NCBI GenBank assembly: GCA_032718475.1
Contig: JAUCBJ010004124.1
Location: forward strand, 1 to 64,000
Length of the DNA stretch: 64,000 nt
Direction of reading: 5' to 3'
From: Nemertoderma westbladi
Taxonomy: Eukaryota; Xenacoelomorpha; Nemertodermatida; Nemertodermatidae
Made by a program: the position numbers and the translations under genes. Position 1 is the stretch's first letter, and each line of letters begins with the position of its first letter. The notes below the pieces were generated by a model that ran no database searches, was not told the origin of the DNA, and was given only the letters and a program-made list of their open reading frames with translations. Below, one piece after another: positions 32,585 through 43,906 of this stretch.

Positions 32585-33280
32585 AGCAGTCTCTAATTGG
32601 GATCCCTGATGCGATTTAATGGAATTATATGGTATAGCTTTGCAGCAATAGAGAGAGACATAGATCAAAGAGATTCCGCAAAAAATTTCATGTTAGGTTG
32701 CTCTTCATGGAAACTGGTACCAACATATTGTTTGAATTTCTTGTGGGACTCTCTTGGTTCTATACATGTTAATTATGATGGGTGAATGAGCTGCGAAATA
32801 AAGTTAAAGATTTCAGAGAGAATGTAATCTACTCCACGGGCACAATTGGTCTTACTGATCTTTGCAACAGTCTTGACTTCAGCAAAGGATATGTTACAAA
32901 TGGGTATATCTGGGAGTAAGGACTCAGTCACTTTATGTTCAATAAAGTTATCAGGTAATACCCTGTCATTATTTAGGAGCTCTCTAAAGTGAGCCTTTCA
33001 ACCACTGAGGCTTACAGCTGGCGATTCATTCTGCCTTAACCTTGGTGGTTAGTAGACTGCTCATCCAATTCAGAAAAAATGATTGATTTCCATGCCTGGG
33101 CTGATTGCCTGATGTTATCGGCATCAATGATAGCATCAACCTACTGATTGATAAGCTCTTGTAGATTAAGATTATCAGAGATTACTGCCTCTTCAGGTAC
33201 CTAGAGGCAGACTAACTGCATTCTTGGCCACTGCATTATGTTTGAACCGGGATTATACAAGAACTGTTTCTGTATAAATT
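32585..33280 (-). pseudogene. old RTE LINE fragment
   Basis: The nucleotide sequence aligns along its length with the RTE copy at about 16490-17240 on the same strand (for example GGGATCCCTGATGCGATTTA, TTTGCAGCAAT, CTTGTGGGACTC, ATCAGGTAATACCCTGTCAT). Many substitutions and indels destroy the frame. It covers the linker and N-terminal part of the RT. It is much older than the two long copies. Confidence 0.85.
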
Positions 33281-33854
33281 TGCCCAAGAGATAATTTTTT
33301 ACACTTGCGACCAACTTAAGCCACTGAGTTTTGACTGAAACCTAAATTTAACTGAAATGCAAATTTTAATGATTGTAACAAACCAATCCCGTATGAGACT
33401 TGAACATTTTCTGTTGGCAAACAATAAATTTAATGTTGATTTTAAATGTAATATTTTTTTTTTATTGTAATTTATTTTAATAAATAAATTTATATTAACA
33501 TTAATTGAGCGTTTAAAACTAAAGTTCACCAAAATCAACCGATAACTGACAATAAGTAAACCGGGTTATACAATATTAAATAATAGTCTTGCCCATTCCC
33601 CCTGAAGAACGACAACAATAGCAAACCCCTCCCCCCCTAGTACATGTCCTGGTCTATCCCCCGGATCCCTGCCCCACCCCCAACCCGAGACCCCGCCAAG
33701 GCGTCCTCCCACCCCTCAGGCACAGAGAAGTCGCCCGAAGGAGACCAAACTGCAGCCATCGGCTCACCGCACCAAGCACCACCCACAACCCACGCTGCCT
33801 CAAGCCGACCTGCTTAGACTGCAGATTCTCAGCAACCCGGTTAACAGTTCAACG
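33281..33854. other. non-coding spacer; C-rich tract
   Basis: An AT-rich stretch to about 33600, then a C/A-rich 250-bp piece that may be decayed C-terminal coding sequence of the RT pseudogene on the reverse strand; I cannot read a frame there. Confidence 0.4.
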
Positions 33855-35640
33855 CTATTTCAAAGGGAGTGCAGCCAGTGCCTGTTGGCAGTAAGTGAGG
33901 GCCACCTTGAGGCAGGCAGCGTGGTCTGCAACATGAAGTTCCCCTCCAGTCTTAATAGCGTCCACTACCTTCACTGTGCCGGAAATCGACGCGAGGTGGG
34001 TGGGTCCAGATCGCATGATGGGATCCCGGATACCCACACCACCATGACGGAGAGGGAGAAGGAGAAGGGGCTCGAGTGTTGGTCCGGGAGTAGTCCCAAA
34101 TAGTGCCGGTAAGTAGAGGTCAACAATGGATGTCCGGACGGGGGTGAGTTCGGCCTCTTATGGGTTACACACTCGGAGGACATAGTCCCACTCACCCTGC
34201 AAACATCGACTCATTGCTGAGTGTGCAGTCTGAGGAAACTATGTGGCAACGTTCGAAAGAACCTCTATCGAGTTTGTCCAGCCCGTCACCTTTTCAGAGA
34301 CGAATTTCTTCTTAACAGCGGCATCACCAATGTAGCCACCAAGAAAGTGATGGTCGTAAACAATGCTGACTCCATCAGAGCCAAACAACTCATGAGCGGT
34401 GTCTTCCATTCCATGCTTTATGACGAGCTGACTCTTGGTTGGCTCGGGTGAATAGCCAATGAATGGACCTATCTGCTGAAGCTTCGTCCACCAATGGTGT
34501 ACAGCCGCTATTCTGCCTACTGCCGATGCATCATTGGCATACCAGCACTGGCAGCAGTCTGGCATCGGCGCAGATATCGTATATGGTGTAGAAGTCAGCG
34601 TTGTTCTGGTCATTGGAGCGAGAGTAGAAGTTGGTGTCGTTGCGGTTGTTGGAGTCAGAGTAGAAGTTGACATGGTTGTCAGAGCCGGAGTAGAAGTCTG
34701 CAGCATCACGGATGTCAGAGCTGGAGTAGAAGTTAGCATCATTGCGGTTGGTGGAGCCGGGGTAGAAGTTGGATATGTAACGGAAGACGTCGGCATTGTC
34801 ACGGATGTTGGAGTAGAAGTAATTGTTTCAGAAACTAATGTCGAATCGCCTGGCACATTATAAAGGGCCCAAATCAGTGGTAGAGTGGTGCACCTGTATC
34901 CGCCCATGGCCATTGGATCACCCTGGGTGTAGCCCTCTTTGCTCCATATGGGTTGGTTGTCACCATGGAGATAGAGGGCTGCATGGCCGTTATAGGCCGT
35001 TAACACCTGTACATAGCTGATCCGCTCCACACATCTGACATATATCGGACTTGGTGGCTGACACCATGCAGTTAGCAAGAAGTCTATATGGGACCTCCTC
35101 GATCCCTATGGGTCGCACCCCAGGTTCCTTGTCAAGAGCGACGAGGCTACAAGCTCAGAGGGCCCGAATTTCCCCCCAGGGTACTACAGAATTCGCCAAA
35201 TGACGAGCAAGGGCCGTGAAGGCCTCCCAAAGCCGACTACTGTGGGTATTGTAGCGGGTTAGCAAAGCTTGCCAGAACTCCGCATCACCACCCACTGGTC
35301 CGGCGCTACCCTGAAGAGACTGAGCAACTTTGAGGACGACCTGAGCAGTGATGTCAACTTCCTCAAAGGGTGAGAGTCCATCCTCTGGAGTAATAAAGAT
35401 ATCTCAGGGAGGTGAGGATGGGATAGGATGCTTTGACTCAAGGACCTGGCGAACTGAAACACCTTCGGAGTAGCCATCAGCCTGAGAGTTGGGGTCTAGG
35501 ACCCCTCCTCCATCCCTATCAGTAACCCCTCGGAGTGCGGCCTGGTTCTGTCTCGCCAGTACCTTCCGGTTGATAATGCGGATGGCATTATCTGTGGTGG
35601 GCAGCTCAAGGGGCAGCAAAAGGTATGGCAAAACTCTGCA
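33855..35640 (-). pseudogene. decayed retrotransposon reverse transcriptase
   Basis: The reverse strand from 35640 reads WQALLTRYNTHSSRLWEAF, ARHLANSVVPWGEIRALLSS and VALDKEPGVRPIG. After a frame change come HGDNQPIWSKEGYTQGDPMAM (box B, QGDP) and CWYANDASAVG (box C; the usual A-D-D reads A-N-D). GYSPEPTKSQLVIKHG, FLGGYIGDAAVKKKFVSEKVTGW and GIRDPIMRSGPTHLASISGT follow. This is an RT family common in cnidarians and other invertebrates ('W..I.A...L.ALDK.PGVRPIG', 'EG.TQGDPLAM'). Stops, frameshifts and the lost Asp show it is dead. A Thr/Pro-rich tandem insertion separates box B from box C. Confidence 0.7.
34590..34830 (-). repeat. 36-bp in-frame tandem repeat inside the RT pseudogene
   Basis: About six or seven units around 'GGAGTAGAAGTT' on the + strand; on the coding strand they encode TSTPALTS-type Thr/Pro-rich units. 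It lies between the QGDP and YAND boxes. Confidence 0.7.
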
Positions 35641-38600
35641 GAATCCACGACCACATCAGCAGGATACCGCACCAAATCCATTTTTTGAAACAATGTAGGA
35701 AAGAACTTATTATACCGAGATATATTACTGACCGCAGTCGATCGATCCAGAACCAATACCCAATTATAGGTCTGAAACTTAGTAACAAAATTTTGCAGAA
35801 TGATATCAATACTCTTTACAAGAAATTATATAACTTGAAGAATGAGTCAAGGTCACTTATTACAACCACTTTCGATAAAACGAGCAATCCCTCATTACTG
35901 CGCTTTAAAGCACCACTATTCCAGCAACTTAAATACATTAGGCAACATAGACATAAAGTTAGTGAACACACACTGCGCGCGAAATATGAAGAGACGGAGT
36001 ACCGGTACCGGAACCGATACCGACATAAGAAAGATATGCACCCGAGGAAGATCAACCTTAGCGAACCCAACATCGGATCCACACAGCTACAACCGATCCA
36101 GCTTCCGGTAGCTAAACCTACGGTCATCAATCTAAGTAACTATACACTTACACAAAAGGAGGAGTCGCTGTTGTCTTTAGGTAAGGACTTCAGACCTTCT
36201 AAGAAGTTTAATCTCGACGATATATTTAAATCACATATTCGTATAACTAAACTAGCGACAGCGTTGCGTTTCAATACTAGGAATATAGATACAACGAACA
36301 GTAGACTGACGAACTATAATCATTTTACACCAGGAGACCCTAATAAATCACGAACACAGACTATTGAAACCTTATCCAACACCGATTATGCGACATCTAC
36401 TAACACAGCACAACCTAACACGATCTGGAGTTGGATTTCTAATCCTACGACTAATGCAGGGAATCGTTTTATTACGAGTCCATCACCCATCATTTCGGAA
36501 CAATCAGCTTCGACTACCAATAACCCAGCGATACCGACGTTACCAATAGTGAATAACCGGAGGACGGAACACACCAACGAACTAACCGATTCTAAGAACA
36601 GGACTACAACTAAACATATGGATAATAAACTCGTTTCGAACTTCTTCAGAGCCACTAAACAAAACAAATTAAGGAACTTACCGCCGAAATGTGACGACGA
36701 AACGACCGAAGCGATGATTAGTGAACTCCATAGAGAAATTGATAAAATTGACATGAATAATATAAACAAAGGATATAACAGTAACCTAACTTCACACGAA
36801 CGGGATACTATCACGAACCTCAAGACTAACAAAACTATTCGGATATGTAAAGGCGACAAATCGGGGAATTTACTAATAGTGAACAACAGCGACTATATAA
36901 ACGAATGCGTACGTATATTAAAGGATAAAAATACATATACAACGATTAAGGAGGACCCAACAGCGCGCTTTAGAACAGCCCTTGCTAAACTTTTAGCAGA
37001 ATGTGGACTTAAGGATACTAACTTATACCACCCGTTATTACCTAAAACTTCCCAAATATCATACTTCTATATAACATTTAAGGACCATAAAGAACGAGTC
37101 TCTTGGATTGACTGGGATAACGGGAAACTCATCCCTAAAGGAAGACCGATAGTAGCAACGAGAGGTTCACTACTTGCACCATTATCCAGCTTTGCCAACG
37201 TCCTGCTTGAACCGGTCGTTAACAATCTGGACTCCCACCTCAAAGGAACCGACGACTTCCTTGAACAATTGCCTAACTCTGTACAAGAGAACTGCACCCT
37301 CGTTTCACTAGACATTGTGGATATGTATACCAATATCGGACATGATATCGGCTGTAGGGCCCTTGAACAAACACTAACTGAGGACGCTAGTTTTCAGAAC
37401 CAATCCATTATATCCGTCGGTGACTTTATCCGTATTGTCCGCTTTATTTTAGAACATAATTATTTTCAATTTAGAAGGACAATTTACTTACAGACCCGGG
37501 GTGCGGCTATAGGTAGCGGGTTCTCTAAAAATTATGCAAGTCTAGCTATATCTAGGTTTGAATTACACTTCTTAAGGATTCTCTGCTCCCCACTTACTTT
37601 ACCATATGTACAAAAGAGAAACGTAGACGCTGACCCAGATAAACGACAAAATGAACCTAATATTACACCAACTTCCTCTACACCGGTCTGTGAATCGATA
37701 CAATCCGCTCAGGAACAGCAGGCGACCTGTGAACCTTATTATAAACGTTACCCATTCCGTTTCTATAAGCGTTATGTAGACGATACCTTCGCTATTATTA
37801 ATGCTTTTCTGAATGAGGATAATATCCAAGCTCTACTAGATGCGGTTAATAAATCAGCCCATGACTTCTATGGTAATCAAGACATACGCTTTACTATTGA
37901 ATATTCTCACCACACACTACCTTTCCTAGATGTTCTGACAGAAGTGAAGCGTGGAGTGATTACCACATCACTATTTAGAAAACCGGTTAGCAATAAGTTG
38001 CCCATTAATTATAAGAGTGCCCACGATAAAACACAATTACTAGCTGTTGCGAAAAACCAAATCCTACGTATCTACCGCCGCTGTTCAAATCCTACAGATT
38101 TTACTATACACCGGGACGTATATCTAGGGGAATGTCTACTCCGAGATTACCCGAAAACAATAATCAACCAACTCAGAATATGGGCCCCTACAACGCGCAT
38201 CGACGATCACGAAAACGAAAGTGAACACAATTCCGGACGTTTCTACCTACCCTGCACCGCACAACTCAGAAATAAATTCAGATCCATCACGAAAAGACAT
38301 TTACATGGAAGCGACCTTAGAATCAACGTGGTAACCATCAATCCCGACTCCCTGGGACAAATGCTTATGAACAACAAGACTATCATATCGACTTTGCGAC
38401 TTGGTAATCACCCCTGTAAGACACCGGGATGTTTAACATGCCAGCACATCACTAACGTATCGCAAACTCCCTGGGGCGCTAACATACACGGGCGGTTTAA
38501 TTGTAAAACACACCATATAATATACATTGCCTGGTGCTCCTTGCACACGCCTAGCTTTTACATCGGCAAAACAATACAACATTTAAATGAGCGAGTCAAC

Positions 38601-38819
38601 GGCCACCGTAATATGGTTAAGAACTACCCAAGTAAAGCGAATGACGGCAAAACCCACGATGATATCCTTCTAGCAAGACACCTCTATGGTTGCGGAATGC
38701 GGTGTTTCCGCATTTGCGCATTTAAATACTTTGGGAATACCGTTGAGCTACTCGCAGCGGAGGGACTCCTAATCAAAACTCATCGTCCACCCCTTAACGT
38801 CTACCAACCTACACTTTAG
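35625..38819 (+). CDS. Penelope-like retroelement polyprotein: RT plus GIY-YIG endonuclease
   Basis: 1064 codons from ATG 35625 with no stop or frameshift. The N-terminal ~300 residues are poorly conserved and basic (HFLKQCRKELIIPRYI, KRRYRNRYRHKK-like). The RT core is at about 380-850: GDKSGNLLIV, GRPIVATRGSLLAPLSSF, VSLDIVDMYTNI (box A Asp about 565-570), QTRGAAIGSGFSKNYASL and YKRYVDDTFAI (YVDD about 717-720), then TLPFLDVLTEV and SLFRKPVSNKLPI. The C-terminus carries CKTPGCLTC, a Cys-rich linker, and a GIY-YIG nuclease (HHIIYIAWC, SFYIGKTIQHLNERVNGHRN, about 960-1000). This is the EN(+) Penelope type. The start codon falls at the edge of the decayed RT on the other strand, so the true N-terminus may differ by some residues. 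Possibly a recently active copy. Confidence 0.92.
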   Translation: MAKLCRIHDHISRIPHQIHFLKQCRKELIIPRYITDRSRSIQNQYPIIGLKLSNKILQNDINTLYKKLYNLKNESRSLITTTFDKTSNPSLLRFKAPLFQQLKYIRQHRHKVSEHTLRAKYEETEYRYRNRYRHKKDMHPRKINLSEPNIGSTQLQPIQLPVAKPTVINLSNYTLTQKEESLLSLGKDFRPSKKFNLDDIFKSHIRITKLATALRFNTRNIDTTNSRLTNYNHFTPGDPNKSRTQTIETLSNTDYATSTNTAQPNTIWSWISNPTTNAGNRFITSPSPIISEQSASTTNNPAIPTLPIVNNRRTEHTNELTDSKNRTTTKHMDNKLVSNFFRATKQNKLRNLPPKCDDETTEAMISELHREIDKIDMNNINKGYNSNLTSHERDTITNLKTNKTIRICKGDKSGNLLIVNNSDYINECVRILKDKNTYTTIKEDPTARFRTALAKLLAECGLKDTNLYHPLLPKTSQISYFYITFKDHKERVSWIDWDNGKLIPKGRPIVATRGSLLAPLSSFANVLLEPVVNNLDSHLKGTDDFLEQLPNSVQENCTLVSLDIVDMYTNIGHDIGCRALEQTLTEDASFQNQSIISVGDFIRIVRFILEHNYFQFRRTIYLQTRGAAIGSGFSKNYASLAISRFELHFLRILCSPLTLPYVQKRNVDADPDKRQNEPNITPTSSTPVCESIQSAQEQQATCEPYYKRYPFRFYKRYVDDTFAIINAFLNEDNIQALLDAVNKSAHDFYGNQDIRFTIEYSHHTLPFLDVLTEVKRGVITTSLFRKPVSNKLPINYKSAHDKTQLLAVAKNQILRIYRRCSNPTDFTIHRDVYLGECLLRDYPKTIINQLRIWAPTTRIDDHENESEHNSGRFYLPCTAQLRNKFRSITKRHLHGSDLRINVVTINPDSLGQMLMNNKTIISTLRLGNHPCKTPGCLTCQHITNVSQTPWGANIHGRFNCKTHHIIYIAWCSLHTPSFYIGKTIQHLNERVNGHRNMVKNYPSKANDGKTHDDILLARHLYGCGMRCFRICAFKYFGNTVELLAAEGLLIKTHRPPLNVYQPTL

Positions 38820-38954
38820 TAACTGCACATTAATAAGGGTCTAATCTAATGAAAGTATGGACTCTCCTAAAATAAAAATAATAATAATTATTCTTTATTT
38901 TACAACGTATACTTTGCATATTATACTGACTTCACATATTTAATATCTTTGGTT
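38820..38954 (+). other. 3' flank of the Penelope-like ORF
   Basis: An AT-rich 135-bp spacer before the tandem array. No poly-A tail is visible. Confidence 0.4.
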
Positions 38955-41900
38955 TCACTTAAACTTATTACATAACCTACAGTTAGACTTATTCATTAAC
39001 CTAACCTACTTAAGGATCAGCGCGCATGTTTCGTGTGTTTTTTTGGTTTGTCTTGGTCTGTTGTTTTGTGCGTGAGTTTCAATATTACTTATTTTTTGAC
39101 TTATTACAGTTAAACTTATTCATTAACCTAACTTTAATCTAACTTACTTAACGGGCAGCGCGCATTTTGAATATTTTTGGGTTGTCTTAATCTGTTGTTT
39201 CATGCATTATTTTCAATATTACTTATTTTTTTTGAACTTAAACTTATACATTGCATAATCTACAGTTAAACTTATTCATTAACCTAACCTTAATCTAACT
39301 TACTTAACGAGCAGCGCGCATATTGAATGTTTTTGGTTTGTCTTAATCTGTTGTTTTATACATTATTTTCAATATTACTTATTTTTTTGAACTTAAACTT
39401 ATACATTGCATAATCTACAGTTAGACTTATTCATTAACCTAACTTTAACCTAACTTACTTAACGAGCAGCGCGCATATTGAATGTTAACCTAACTTACTT
39501 AACGAGCAGCGCGCATATTGAATGTTTTTGGTTTGTCTTAATCTGTTGTTTTATACATTATTTTCAATATTACTTATTTTTTTTGAACTTAAACTTATAC
39601 ATTGCATAATCTACAGTTAGACTTAGTCATTAACCTAACTTTAACCTAACTTACTTAACGGGCAGCGCGCATATTGAATGTTAACCTAACTTACTTAACG
39701 AGCAGCGCGCATATTGCATGTTTTTGGTTTGTCTTAATCTGTTGTTTCATGCATTATTTTCAATATTACTTATTTTTTGAACTTAAACTTATACATTGCA
39801 TAATCTACAGTTAGACTTATTCATTAACCTAACTTTAACCTAACTTACTTAACGAGCAGCGCGCATATTGAATGTTTCTGGTTTGTCTTAATCTGTTGTT
39901 TTATGCATTATTTTCAATATTACTTATTTTTTTGAACTTAAACTTATACATTGCATAATCTACAGATAGACTTATTCATTAACCTAACTTTAACCTAACT
40001 TACTTAACGAGCAGCGCGCATATTGAATGTTTCTGGTTTGTCTTAATCTGTTGTTTTATGCATTATTTTCAATATTACTTATTTTTTTTTTTTTTGAACT
40101 TAAACTTATACATTGCATAATCTACAGTTAGACTTATTCATTAACCTAACTTTAACCTAACTTACTTAACGAGCAGCGCGCATATTGAATGTTTCTGGTT
40201 TGTCTTAATCTGTTGTTTTATGCATTATTTTCAATATTACTTATTTTTTTGAACTTAAACTTATACATTGCATAATCTACAGATAGACTTATTCATTAAC
40301 CTAACTTTAACCTAACTTACTTAACGAGCAGCGCGCATATTGAATGTTTCTGGTTTGTCTTAATCTGTTGTTTTATGCATTATTTTCAATATTACTTATT
40401 TTTTTTTTTTGAACTTAAACTTATACATTGCATAATCTACAGTTAGACTTATTCATTAACCTAAATTTAACCTAACTTACTTAACGAGCAGCGCGCATAA
40501 TGAATGTTTTTGGTTTGTCTTAATCTGTTGTTTTATGCATTATTTTCAATATTACTTATTTTTTGAACTTAAACTTATACATTGCATAATCTACAGTTAG
40601 ACTTATTCATTAACCTAACTTTAACCTAACTTACTTAACGAGCAGCGCGCATATTGAATGTTTCTGGTTTGTCTTAATCTGTTGTTTTATGCATTATTTT
40701 CAATATTACTTATTTTTTTTTTGAACTTAAACTTATACATTGCATAATCTACAGTTAGACTTATTCATTAACCTAAATTTAACCTAACTTACTTAACGAG
40801 CAGCGCGCATACTGAATGTTTCTGGTTTGTCTTAATCTGTTGTTTTATGCATTATTTTCAATATTACTTATTTTTTTTTTGAACTTAAACTTATACATTG
40901 CATAATCTACAGTTAGACTTACTCATTAACCTAACTTTAATCTAACTTACTTAACGAGCAGCGCGCATATTGAATGTTAACCTAACTTACTTAACGAGCA
41001 GCACACATATTGAATGTTTTTGGTTTGTCTTAATCTGTTGTTTTATGCATTATTTTCAATATTACTTATTTTTTTTTTTGAACTTAAACTTATACATTGC
41101 ATAATCTACAGTTAGACTTATTCATTAACCTAACTTTAACCTAACTTACTTAACGAGCAGCGCGCATTTTGAATGTTTTTGGTTTGTCTTAATCTGTTGT
41201 TTTATACATTATTTTCAATATTACTTATTTTTTTTTGAACTTAAACTTATACATTGCATAATCTACAGTTAGACTTATTCATTAACCTAACTTTAACCTA
41301 ACTTACTTAACGAGCAGCGCGCATATTGAATGTTTCTGGTTTGTCTTAATCTGTTGTTTTATGCATTATTTTCAATATTACTTATTTTTTTTTTGAACTT
41401 AAACTTATACATTGCATAATCTACAGTTAGACTTATTCATTAACCTAAATTTAACCTAACTTACTTAACGAGCAGCGCGCATATTGAATGTTTTTGGTTT
41501 GTCTTAATCTGTTGTTTTATACATTATTTTCAATATTACTTATTTTTTTTTTTTTTTTTTTGAACTTAAACTTATACATTGCATAATCTACAGTTAGACT
41601 TATTCATTAACCTAAATTTAATCTAACTTACTTAACGAGCAGCGCGCATATTGAATGTTAACCTAACTTACTTAACGAGCAGCGCGCATATTGAATGTTA
41701 ACCTAACTTACTTAACGAGCAGCACACATACTGAATGTTTCTGGTTTGTCTTAATCTGTTGTTTTATGCATTATTTTCAATATTACTTATTTTTTTTTTT
41801 TGAACTTAAACTTATACATTGCATAATCTACAGTTAGACTTACTCATTAACCTAACTTTAATCTAACTTACTTAACGAGCAGCGCGCATATTGAATGTTA

Positions 41901-43425
41901 ACCTAACTTACTTAACGAGCAGCACACATATTGAATGTTTTTGGTTTGTCTTAATCTGTTGTTTTATGCATTATTTTCAATATTACTTATTTTTTGAACT
42001 TAAACTTATACATTGCATAATCTACAGTTAGACTTATTCATTAACCTAAATTTAATCTAACTTACTTAACGAGCAGCGCGCATATTGAATGTTTTTGGTT
42101 TGTCTTAATCTGTTGTTTTATGCATTATTTTCAATATTACTTATTTTTTGAACTTAAACTTATACATTGCATAATCTACAGTTAGACTTATTCATTAACC
42201 TAAATTTAATCTAACTTACTTAACGAACAGCGCGCATATTGAATGTTTTTTGGTTTGTCTTAATCTGTTGTTTTATGCATTATTTTCAATATTACTTATT
42301 TTTTGAACTTAAACTTATACATTGCATAATCTACAGTTAGACTTATTCATTAACCTAAATTTAATCTAACTTACTTAACGAACAGCGCGCATATTGAATG
42401 TTTTTGGTTTGTCTTAATCTGTTGTTTTATGCATTATTTTCAATATTACTTATTTTTTGAACTTAAACTTATACATTGCATAATCTACAGTTAGACTTAT
42501 TCATTAACCTAACTTTAACCTAACTTATTTAACGAGCAGCGCGCATTTTGAATGTTTTTGGTTTGTCTTAATCTGTTGTTTTATGCATTATTTTCAATAT
42601 TACTTATTTTTTTTTTGAACTTAAACTTATACATTGCATAATCTACAGTTAGACTTATTCATTAACCTAACCTTAATCTAACTTACTTAACGAGCAGCGC
42701 GCATTTTGAATGTTAACCTAACTTACTTAACGAGCAGCACGCATATTGAATGTTTTTGGTTTGTCTTAATCTGTTGTTTTATGCATTATTTCAATATTAC
42801 TTATTTTTTGAACTTAAACTTATACATTGCATAATCTACAGTTAGACTTATTCATTAACCTAACTTTAACCTAACTTACTTAACGAGCAGCGCGCATACT
42901 GAATGTTTTTGGTTTGTCTTAATCTGCTGTTTTATGCATTATTTTCAATATTACTTATTTTCTGAACTTAAACTTATACATTGCATAATCTACAGTTAGA
43001 CCTATTCATTAACCTAACTTTAACCTAACTTATTTAACGAACAGCGCGCATTTTGAATGTTTTTGGTTTGTCTTAATCTGTTGTTTTATGCATTATTTTC
43101 AATATTTTTAATATTACTTATTTTTTGAACTTAAACTTATACATTGCATAATCTACAGTTAGACTTACTCATTAACCTAACTTTAATCTAACTTACTTAA
43201 CGAGCAGCGCACATATTGAATGTTAACCTAACTTACCTAACGAGCAGCGCGCATATTGAATATTTTTGGGTTGTCTTAATCTGTTGTTTCATGCATTATT
43301 TTCAATATTACTTATTTTTTGAACTTAAACTTATACATTGCATAATCTACAGTTAAACTTATTCATTAACCTAACCTTAATCTAACTTACTTAACGAGCA
43401 GCGCGCATATTGAATGTTTTTGGGA
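38955..43425 (+). repeat. satellite array, ~155-bp monomers, ~27 copies, with 194-bp long variants
   Basis: The start of GAACTTAAACTTATACATTG recurs at 39234, 39389, 39585, 39779, 39934, 40096, 40251, 40411, 40565, 40723, 40881, 41080 and so on to 43321. Intervals are 154-167 bp, or 193-199 bp where a ~40-bp block (TTAACCTAACTTACTTAACG + AGCAGCGCGCATATTGAATG) is duplicated; one interval of 240 bp has two extra blocks. A T-run varying from 5 to 20 bases closes each monomer. The first units (38955-39230) are more diverged. Each unit contains AACCTAAC steps, i.e. TTAGGTTA on the other strand. Confidence 0.93.
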
Positions 43426-43690
43426 ATGGATAGTACGCATATGGGGGTTGCTAATGTGTGTTTGGCTGTATATTACCTTACTTGTTATACGGAGTTGAAA
43501 CTGAGTGTTTTGAGGTTTTTGTTTTTATAATAATAGTACGAGAGCTACTTAGAGACACGATTAGATTTTTACTTTATGTAAGTTTGGATAAAAATCTATT
43601 TTATTCTGGAGACTTTTGTTTTTTGTTTTTTGATTTTGTTTTCGACTTTGTTTATATTATATTACATATAGGACCTACTTAGAACTATCT
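43426..43690. other. spacer between satellite and the PLE-like 3' end
   Basis: T-rich; a short ORF (43458-43682) has biased hydrophobic composition and matches nothing recognised. Confidence 0.4.
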
Positions 43691-43763
43691 ATTATATTAG
43701 TGCTTTATTTAGGTGGCGGGAATTTCGAATTGAATTTAATTACTCCATTATGCTTTATTAATA

Positions 43764-43850
43764 TAATAGGTCTGACGTAGCCCGGTAGGGCGAAAACGTT
43801 CACCAAATCCAGCGTTTTCATTACAATATTATTCAGCCAGTGTAGACCCC
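43764..43850 (+). ncRNA. degenerate hammerhead-ribozyme-like / Penelope-like 3' terminal motif
   Basis: CTGACG (43772-43777), then T-A, then a 4-bp stem GCCC-GGTA-GGGC (43780-43791), then GAAA (43792-43795). A stem III candidate pairs AAAACG (43793-43798) with CGTTTT (43813-43818). GGTCT (43769-43773) can also pair with AGACC (43844-43848). This is the order of a hammerhead core (CUGANGA, stem II, GAAA, stem III), but one extra base lies between G8 and A9, so activity is doubtful. Penelope-like elements are known to carry hammerhead motifs in their terminal repeats, and an intact PLE ORF lies upstream on the same strand with the satellite between. Confidence 0.35.
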
Positions 43851-43858
43851 TAATACTT

Positions 43859-43906
43859 ACCTATATGCTATATTTTGCTTATGGTAATTTATTATTATTT
43901 AAGTGG
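43859..43906 (+). repeat. dispersed 47-bp repeat, copy B
   Basis: Nearly identical to 11352-11398, directly after the PLE-like terminal motif. Confidence 0.75.

Noticed and set aside
34534-34863. Val/Gly-rich + strand ORF
   Set aside because: Antisense shadow of the tandem repeat within the RT pseudogene.
38955-43425. Array interpreted as true telomere repeats
   Set aside because: The TTAGG-like steps are part of a 155-bp monomer and are not themselves in tandem; only a subtelomeric hint remains.
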